Shown piece after piece: positions 5,494 through 8,940 of a stretch of DNA of 8,940 nt; positions within the stretch are counted from its first letter, which is position 1; each line of letters opens with the position of its first letter. The translations under genes and the position numbers were made by a program. The notes under the pieces are model-generated. The model did not search any database. It had not been told where the DNA came from and was given only the letters and a program-made list of their open reading frames with translations. The DNA comes from CAZRGV01 sp964599655 (GTDB taxonomy: Bacteria; Planctomycetota; Planctomycetia; Isosphaerales; Isosphaeraceae): positions 1 to 8,940 of the forward strand of contig CAZRGV010000199.1 of the NCBI GenBank assembly GCA_964599655.1. The letters are read 5' to 3'.

Positions 5494-6723
5494 ATGCAAG
5501 CCTTCGAGGCGACCAACTATTACTTCGATCAGGCCGCGTCGCTTCTGGACCTGACGGCCAACATGCGAACCCTGATGATCGTGCCTGACCGGGAACTCCG
5601 GGTCGAGGTGGCGATCGAAATGGACTCGGGGCAGATCGGCAACTTTATCGGATACCGGATTCAGCACGACAATGCGCGAGGCCCGTTCAAGGGAGGGCTT
5701 CGATACCATCCGCATGTCGACCAGGATGAGGCTCGGTCGCTCGCCAGTCTGATGACCTGGAAGACGGCCGTCGTCGATCTCCCCTTCGGCGGAGGGAAAG
5801 GGGGTATCAACTGCGACCCGAGCACGCTTTCCCGTGGTGAACTGGAGCGCATTACTCGCAAGTTCGTGGAGAAGATTCACGACTTTATCGGTCCCGACAA
5901 GGACATTCCGGCCCCGGACCTCGGCACCGATGCCCAGGTCATGGCCTGGATCATGAACGAGTACGCCAAGTTCCACGGCTTCCACCCGGCGGTCGTTACC
6001 GGCAAACCCGTGGAGTTTCATGGCTCGGCCGGCCGGGAGGCGGCCACGGGTTTCGGCGTCATGATCGCGGTCCGGGAGGCGTTGACCCGGCTGGGAAAAG
6101 GCATCGGCGGGACGACCTTCGCCATTCAGGGATATGGAAACGTCGGCAGCTACACGGCCCGATTCCTTTACGAGGCCGGCGGTAAGATTACCGCGGTTTC
6201 CGACGCCTACGGCGCGGTCTTCAACCGGGAAGGCATCCCGATTCCCGATCTTGATAAGCACGTTGCGGCGAATCGAAAGGTGGTCGGGTTCAAAGGGGGC
6301 GATCCAGGAACCAACGAGCAACTGCTGACCACGCCCGTGGACGTCCTGATTCCCGCCGCGCTCGGAGGAGTCTTCAACGCCGAACTTGCCAAGGCCGTCC
6401 AGGCCAAATTGATCGTGGAGGCGGCCAACGGACCAACCTGGCCCGAGGCCGACGAGGTGTTCCGCAAACGCGAGATCCCCGTCATCCCCGATATTCTGGC
6501 CAACGCCGGTGGCGTCGTCGTGAGCTACTTCGAGTGGGTTCAGAACCTCCAGCACTTTCGATGGCCGATCGACCAGGTCCGTCGCGAAGAGGAATCGCGT
6601 CTCGTCGAGAGCTTTGGAAAGGTCTACGACCTCTCCCAGCGCAAGAACGTCAGCATGCGAACCGCGGCGTTCATGCTGGCCATCAATCGCGTCGGACGCG
6701 CGCGGGTGCTCGGTGGAATCTGA
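5494..6723 (+). CDS. Glu/Leu/Phe/Val family amino-acid dehydrogenase (probably glutamate dehydrogenase)
   Basis: A 409-residue enzyme, normal length for bacterial hexameric glutamate dehydrogenases, which interconvert glutamate and 2-oxoglutarate plus ammonia with NAD(P). The substrate domain shows ARGPFKGGLRYHP (61-73; Lys66), MTWKTAV (87-93; Lys90), PFGGGKGG (97-104; catalytic Lys102) and APDLGT (140-145; Asp142). The Rossmann nucleotide motif is GYGNVG (213-218), with Asp237 in AVSDAYG near the end of the second strand, which hints at NAD but does not prove it. Conserved late segments include EAANGPTWPEAD (309-320) and NAGGVVVSYFEW (337-348). The glutamate rather than leucine assignment rests on overall resemblance (KGGLRYHP, GKPVEFHGS). 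ATG 5494 begins the recognisable N-terminus (MQAFEATNYYFD); the ribosome binding site is weak. The open frame continues upstream to 5008 but there is antisense to the creatininase gene. A hairpin at 6783-6808 follows the gene. Confidence 0.92.
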   Translation: MQAFEATNYYFDQAASLLDLTANMRTLMIVPDRELRVEVAIEMDSGQIGNFIGYRIQHDNARGPFKGGLRYHPHVDQDEARSLASLMTWKTAVVDLPFGGGKGGINCDPSTLSRGELERITRKFVEKIHDFIGPDKDIPAPDLGTDAQVMAWIMNEYAKFHGFHPAVVTGKPVEFHGSAGREAATGFGVMIAVREALTRLGKGIGGTTFAIQGYGNVGSYTARFLYEAGGKITAVSDAYGAVFNREGIPIPDLDKHVAANRKVVGFKGGDPGTNEQLLTTPVDVLIPAALGGVFNAELAKAVQAKLIVEAANGPTWPEADEVFRKREIPVIPDILANAGGVVVSYFEWVQNLQHFRWPIDQVRREEESRLVESFGKVYDLSQRKNVSMRTAAFMLAINRVGRARVLGGI

Positions 6724-6782
6724 TCGGTCGCCGATGCGTCGTCGCCAGCCGAAGGATTTCCTCGACCGTCTCGCGAGGGTTT

Positions 6783-6808
6783 CCGGTTCCGTCATCGTCT
6801 GGAACTGG
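6783..6808 (+). terminator. hairpin downstream of the dehydrogenase gene
   Basis: CCGGTTCC (6783-6790) and GGAACTGG (6801-6808) can form an 8-bp stem with one G-U pair and a 10-nt loop, 60 nt after the dehydrogenase stop and 115 nt before purB. There is no T-tract, so terminator function is uncertain; the two genes might still be cotranscribed. Confidence 0.3.
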
Positions 6809-6923
6809 CCAGGGAACGGTCCTGATCTGGTCGCTCGACATTTCGGATCCTTCGAGCCACGCGGAACGCCCGACACACCAAGCTCGAAATTACCCGCGAA
6901 ACGCTGTTCAACCCGGTAATCTC

Positions 6924-8354
6924 ATGGATCGCCACGACGTTTACGACAACCCGCTCATCGCTCGCTACGCCAGCCGAGAGATGGCTACCCTCTGGTCGCC
7001 GAGACGGAAGTTCTCGACCTGGCGTCGCCTTTGGGTGGCACTGGCCGAGGCCGAGCAAGCCCTCGGCTTGAACATCACCGATGACCAGATCGCCGAACTG
7101 AAGGCCAGGGTGGACGACATCGACTTCGATGCGGCCCGAGAGCACGAACGCCGGCTCCGCCACGACGTGATGGCTCATGTTCATACGTATGGAGACGCCG
7201 CGCCGGGCGCCCGGGCGATCATTCATCTGGGCGCCACGAGTTGTTACGTGACCGACAACACCGACCTGATCTTGATGAGGGAGGGGCTGTCGGTCGTTCG
7301 AAGCGGCCTGGTTGGGGCGATCGACGCGCTTGCCACGTTCGCCCAGCGATGGAAAGACCTTCCGTGTCTTGGCTACACCCATTTTCAACCGGCCCAACTC
7401 GTGACGGTGGGCAAGAGGGCAACGCTCTGGTGTTACGAACTGATCCTCGACCTTGCGGAGGTGGAGCGTCGCCTGGAGGGACTCCGCTTCCTTGGCGTGA
7501 AGGGGACGACGGGAACGCAGGCCAGCTTCCTGGCGCTGTTCGACGGCGATCACTCCAAGGTGGAGGCGCTCGATCGGATGGTCGCCGAGGCGTTCGGCTT
7601 TCAGGAGCGCGTCCCGGTTTCGGGTCAGACCTATACTCGAAAGATCGACACGCAAGTCGTCAACGCTCTGGCGGGCATCGCCGAGAGCGCGCACCGATTC
7701 GGCAATGATCTGCGACTGCTGGCGCACGAGCGAGAGCTTGAAGAGCCGTTCGAGGCCGAGCAGATCGGGTCATCCGCCATGGCCTACAAGCGTAATCCGA
7801 TGCGGGCCGAGCGGCTTTGTGCCCTGGGTCGGTTCGTGATGGGGCTACCGGCTCCGACCGCTCAGACCGCCGCGACCCAGTGGCTGGAGCGAACCCTCGA
7901 CGATAGCGCGGCTCGCCGGCTGGTCCTGCCGCAGGCGTTTCTCGGGGTCGACGCGATCCTCCAGCTTTATCTCAATGTGGTGCCTGGTCTGGTGGTCCAT
8001 CCGGCCGTCATCGCGCGTCATGTGGCCGACGAGCTGCCCTTCATGGCCACCGAGAACCTGCTGATGGCGGGTGTTCAGGCCGGAGGGGATCGTCAGGAAC
8101 TACACGAGCGGATTCGACGCCATTCGATGGATGCGCGAACCCGACTCGTCGAACAAGGAGGATCGAACGATCTCGTGGAACGGCTGCGGCAGGATCCTGC
8201 CTTCCGCGCGGTGGATTTTGACCGGGTACTGGAGCCTTCCGGATTCGTTGGCCGGTCCTCCGAACAGGTCGACGCGTTCCTCGAACACGAGGTGGAGCCC
8301 ATTCGAAGGCGGTATCCGAACCTACGGGCGCAACGACGCGAGATCGGCGTTTGA
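6924..8354 (+). CDS. purB: adenylosuccinate lyase (animal-like ADSL type)
   Basis: A 476-residue fumarase/aspartase-superfamily enzyme. It splits SAICAR to AICAR and adenylosuccinate to AMP, each releasing fumarate, in purine synthesis in the cytosol. The superfamily signature IGSSAMAYKRNPMRAE spans residues 281-296, with the catalytic serine of the flexible loop at 283/284. His153 lies in GYTHFQPAQ, the conserved active-site His region, and His86 in VHTYGDAAP. Further markers: VKGTTGTQASF (192-202), SGQTYTRK (233-240), QWLERTLDDSA (319-329) and ELPFMATEN (370-378). These, and the length, match the eukaryotic ADSL subgroup as I remember it, rather than the roughly 430-residue B. subtilis type. 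ATG 6924 begins the family N-terminus; no strong Shine-Dalgarno precedes it. No other purine genes are nearby. A hairpin overlaps the stop codon. Confidence 0.95.
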   Translation: MDRHDVYDNPLIARYASREMATLWSPRRKFSTWRRLWVALAEAEQALGLNITDDQIAELKARVDDIDFDAAREHERRLRHDVMAHVHTYGDAAPGARAIIHLGATSCYVTDNTDLILMREGLSVVRSGLVGAIDALATFAQRWKDLPCLGYTHFQPAQLVTVGKRATLWCYELILDLAEVERRLEGLRFLGVKGTTGTQASFLALFDGDHSKVEALDRMVAEAFGFQERVPVSGQTYTRKIDTQVVNALAGIAESAHRFGNDLRLLAHERELEEPFEAEQIGSSAMAYKRNPMRAERLCALGRFVMGLPAPTAQTAATQWLERTLDDSAARRLVLPQAFLGVDAILQLYLNVVPGLVVHPAVIARHVADELPFMATENLLMAGVQAGGDRQELHERIRRHSMDARTRLVEQGGSNDLVERLRQDPAFRAVDFDRVLEPSGFVGRSSEQVDAFLEHEVEPIRRRYPNLRAQRREIGV

Positions 8355-8377
8355 GGAAAACCCCTCCGCCGATCTCG
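8339..8377 (+). terminator. hairpin spanning the purB stop codon
   Basis: CGAGATCGGCG (8339-8349) and CGCCGATCTCG (8367-8377) are perfect 11-bp inverted repeats. Inside the 17-nt loop, GAGG (8353-8356) can pair with CCTC (8363-8366), lengthening the stem beyond a small bulge. The purB TGA (8352-8354) lies in the loop region. No T-tract follows. It is a strong candidate for a 3'-end structure of the purB mRNA, either as terminator or stabiliser. Confidence 0.5.
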
Positions 8378-8433
8378 TGGGTGATATCCAAGAGGCTGAG
8401 ATCGCGAGTCGTCGGCCGCTCGCGGCGAATCGG

Positions 8434-8454
8434 CGCGTCTTGGGGTCAGACGCG
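8434..8454 (-). terminator. hairpin spanning the rpsU stop codon
   Basis: On the minus strand CGCGTCT and AGACGCG form a perfect 7-bp stem with a 7-nt loop; the rpsU stop (8446-8448) begins in the last base of the 5' arm. There is no T-tract. It resembles the hairpin at the end of purB, with which rpsU is convergent. Confidence 0.4.
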
Positions 8455-8634
8455 GGCAGCCTGACGCGCCTTGCGGAGTCGCTTCAACTCCTCGCGGCGA
8501 CGCCGCTCGCTGGGCTTCTCGTAATAAGCCTTGCGCCGCATCTCTTTCCGAAGGCCGCTCCGCTCACAGAGTTTGCGAAAACGGCGGACGGCGTCCTGAA
8601 TGGATTCGCCGGAACGGACCCTAAGCTTCACCAC
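8446..8634 (-). CDS. rpsU: 30S ribosomal protein S21
   Basis: A 62-residue, very basic protein matching ribosomal protein S21 along its whole length: MVKLRVRSGESIQDAVRRF (1-19), KLCERSGLRKEMRRKAYYEKP (21-41) and an Arg/Lys/Glu-rich C-terminal helix (43-60). S21 sits on the 30S platform near the anti-Shine-Dalgarno region of 16S rRNA and helps initiation. Translation starts at a GTG; there are two in a row (8634 and 8631). The first is preferred because GAGGAG (8643-8648) lies 8 nt upstream of it. The gene is monocistronic by appearance: its own promoter and a leader of about 120 nt precede it, and a hairpin covers its stop. It converges with purB. Confidence 0.96.
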   Translation of the reverse strand: MVKLRVRSGESIQDAVRRFRKLCERSGLRKEMRRKAYYEKPSERRRREELKRLRKARQAARV

Positions 8635-8657
8635 AACCGCGACTCCTCAGTTGATGG

Positions 8658-8684
8658 AAAAAATCGGAACGTCTCGCGCAAACG
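8658..8684 (-). promoter_or_regulatory. possible attenuator-like hairpin with U-run in the rpsU leader
   Basis: On the minus strand CGTTT (8684-8680) and AGACG (8674-8670) pair (one G-U) around GCGCG, and six T follow at 8663-8658 after a short gap, just before the rpsU Shine-Dalgarno. It looks like a weak intrinsic terminator placed inside the leader. The stem is short, so function is uncertain. Confidence 0.22.
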
Positions 8685-8706
8685 ACCTAAGCCGCCTCAT
8701 CGCCGA

Positions 8707-8733
8707 GCGGGAAACCGTGAGAGTTTCGCCCGC
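8707..8733 (-). promoter_or_regulatory. hairpin in the rpsU leader
   Basis: In the leader RNA GCGG and GAAAC pair with GTTTC and CCGC (8707-8715 with 8723-8733), giving a 9-bp stem with a two-base bulge and a 7-nt loop. It lies between the rpsU promoter and the U-run. Ribosomal protein leaders often carry autoregulatory structures; whether this one does is unknown. Confidence 0.3.
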
Positions 8734-8761
8734 GAACAAGACACGGGAAGGCAAGAAGAAA

Positions 8762-8790
8762 AGTATAACGGCTCCTCTTGGTAACGCCAA
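8762..8790 (-). promoter_or_regulatory. sigma70-type promoter of rpsU
   Basis: TTGGCG (8785-8790) and TATACT (8762-8767) are separated by exactly 17 nt on the minus strand. This is the best consensus match in the window. It predicts a start near 8755 and a leader of about 120 nt before the rpsU start codon. Confidence 0.6.
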
Positions 8791-8836
8791 GTCACACCCG
8801 AGAATCCGATCGGCGTTGCCGGGATTTCTGGGCATT

Positions 8837-8851
8837 CGCGGGAGGCCCGCG
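8837..8851 (-). terminator. GC-rich hairpin after the Gly/Tyr-rich protein gene
   Basis: CGCGGG and CCCGCG form a perfect 6-bp stem with a 3-nt loop, 17 nt after the stop codon of the gene at 8869-8940 on the minus strand. An alternative overlapping stem is AGGCC/GGCCT (8843-8855). No T-tract follows. Confidence 0.35.
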
Positions 8852-8868
8852 GCCTTCGTTCGAGGCGG

Positions 8869-8940
8869 TCAGTAGCCGCCGCGACCACCGCCGTAACCCC
8901 CGCCACCACCGTAGCCACCGCCGCCGCCGTAGCCACCACC
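8869..8940 (-). CDS. Gly/Tyr-rich C-terminus of a probable RRM-type RNA-binding protein (5' part missing)
   Basis: Only the last 23 codons and the TGA stop are in the window. They read as repeats of five glycines and a tyrosine (tyrosine codons every 18 nt at 8893, 8911 and 8929), then GGGRGGY. Such Gly/Tyr/Arg tails follow the RRM domain of small bacterial RNA-binding proteins common in planctomycetes and cyanobacteria, and also occur in eukaryotic glycine-rich RNA-binding proteins. The minus frame is favoured over other frames because it gives this regular tail and an end with hairpins; other frames give Ala/Val/Thr strings. The RRM itself would lie beyond the right edge, so the product is an inference; another Gly-rich protein is possible. 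Confidence 0.6.
   Translation of the reverse strand, partial: GGGYGGGGGYGGGGGYGGGRGGY

Noticed and set aside
4507..6876. A 789-codon open frame on the minus strand
   Set aside because: Only its last 272 codons encode the creatininase-family protein. The rest is antisense to the dehydrogenase gene, which has clear family motifs, and shows no protein-like pattern.
6889..6920. ATTACC/GGTAAT inverted repeat just before the purB start
   Set aside because: The stem is only 6 bp with a 20-nt loop; chance is the simpler explanation.
6792..7727. A 311-codon minus-strand frame
   Set aside because: It is antisense to purB and to the gap before it, without recognisable motifs.
8878..8940. Tandem-looking CCGCCACC-type repeat as a possible CRISPR or satellite
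   Set aside because: It is the codon pattern of a Gly/Tyr-rich protein tail on the minus strand; there are no spacers.

Overview
The window looks like a chromosomal segment from a high-GC planctomycete, probably of the Isosphaeraceae type. The main clue is the Tat-exported DUF1501 protein at the left edge, a family greatly expanded in Planctomycetota. The GC-rich codon use and the long spurious antisense frames fit this. The assignment is an inference; there is no rRNA marker.

Layout, left to right. (1) A DUF1501 gene on the minus strand, cut by the left edge (1-618). (2) A promoter-bearing gap of about 330 bp, then a plus-strand TolC/CzcC-like outer-membrane efflux protein (949-2574), closed by a 24-bp-arm hairpin. 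(3) A minus-strand ArsR-family repressor (2705-3058), convergent with the TolC gene. (4) A 384-bp gap with a candidate promoter, a palindrome and a doubtful small ORF. (5) A minus-strand pair: a creatininase-family hydrolase (4507-5325) whose stop overlaps by ATGA the start of a lipoprotein that fuses a CusF-like copper-binding domain to a SCO1/SenC domain (3443-4510). (6) A plus-strand Glu/Leu/Phe/Val dehydrogenase (5494-6723), divergent from the pair. (7) A plus-strand adenylosuccinate lyase, purB, of the animal-like ADSL type (6924-8354). (8) A minus-strand rpsU for ribosomal protein S21 (8446-8634), with a strong promoter and a roughly 120-nt structured leader. (9) The Gly/Tyr-rich C-terminus of a protein cut by the right edge (8869-8940), probably an RRM-type RNA-binding protein.

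How the genes relate. The left half has a loose metal/envelope theme: an efflux outer-membrane factor, an ArsR-type regulator and a copper-chaperone lipoprotein. They are on different strands, and the efflux pump partners are not in the window. The right half is housekeeping: amino-acid nitrogen, purine synthesis and translation. I see no CRISPR array, tRNA, rRNA, insertion sequence or defence module. The most unusual points are the creatininase/SCO translational coupling, the domain and metal-site features of the SCO and ArsR proteins, the ADSL-type purB, and a recurring pattern of hairpins that span stop codons and lack a U-tract. I did not find convincing evidence of an undescribed multi-gene system.
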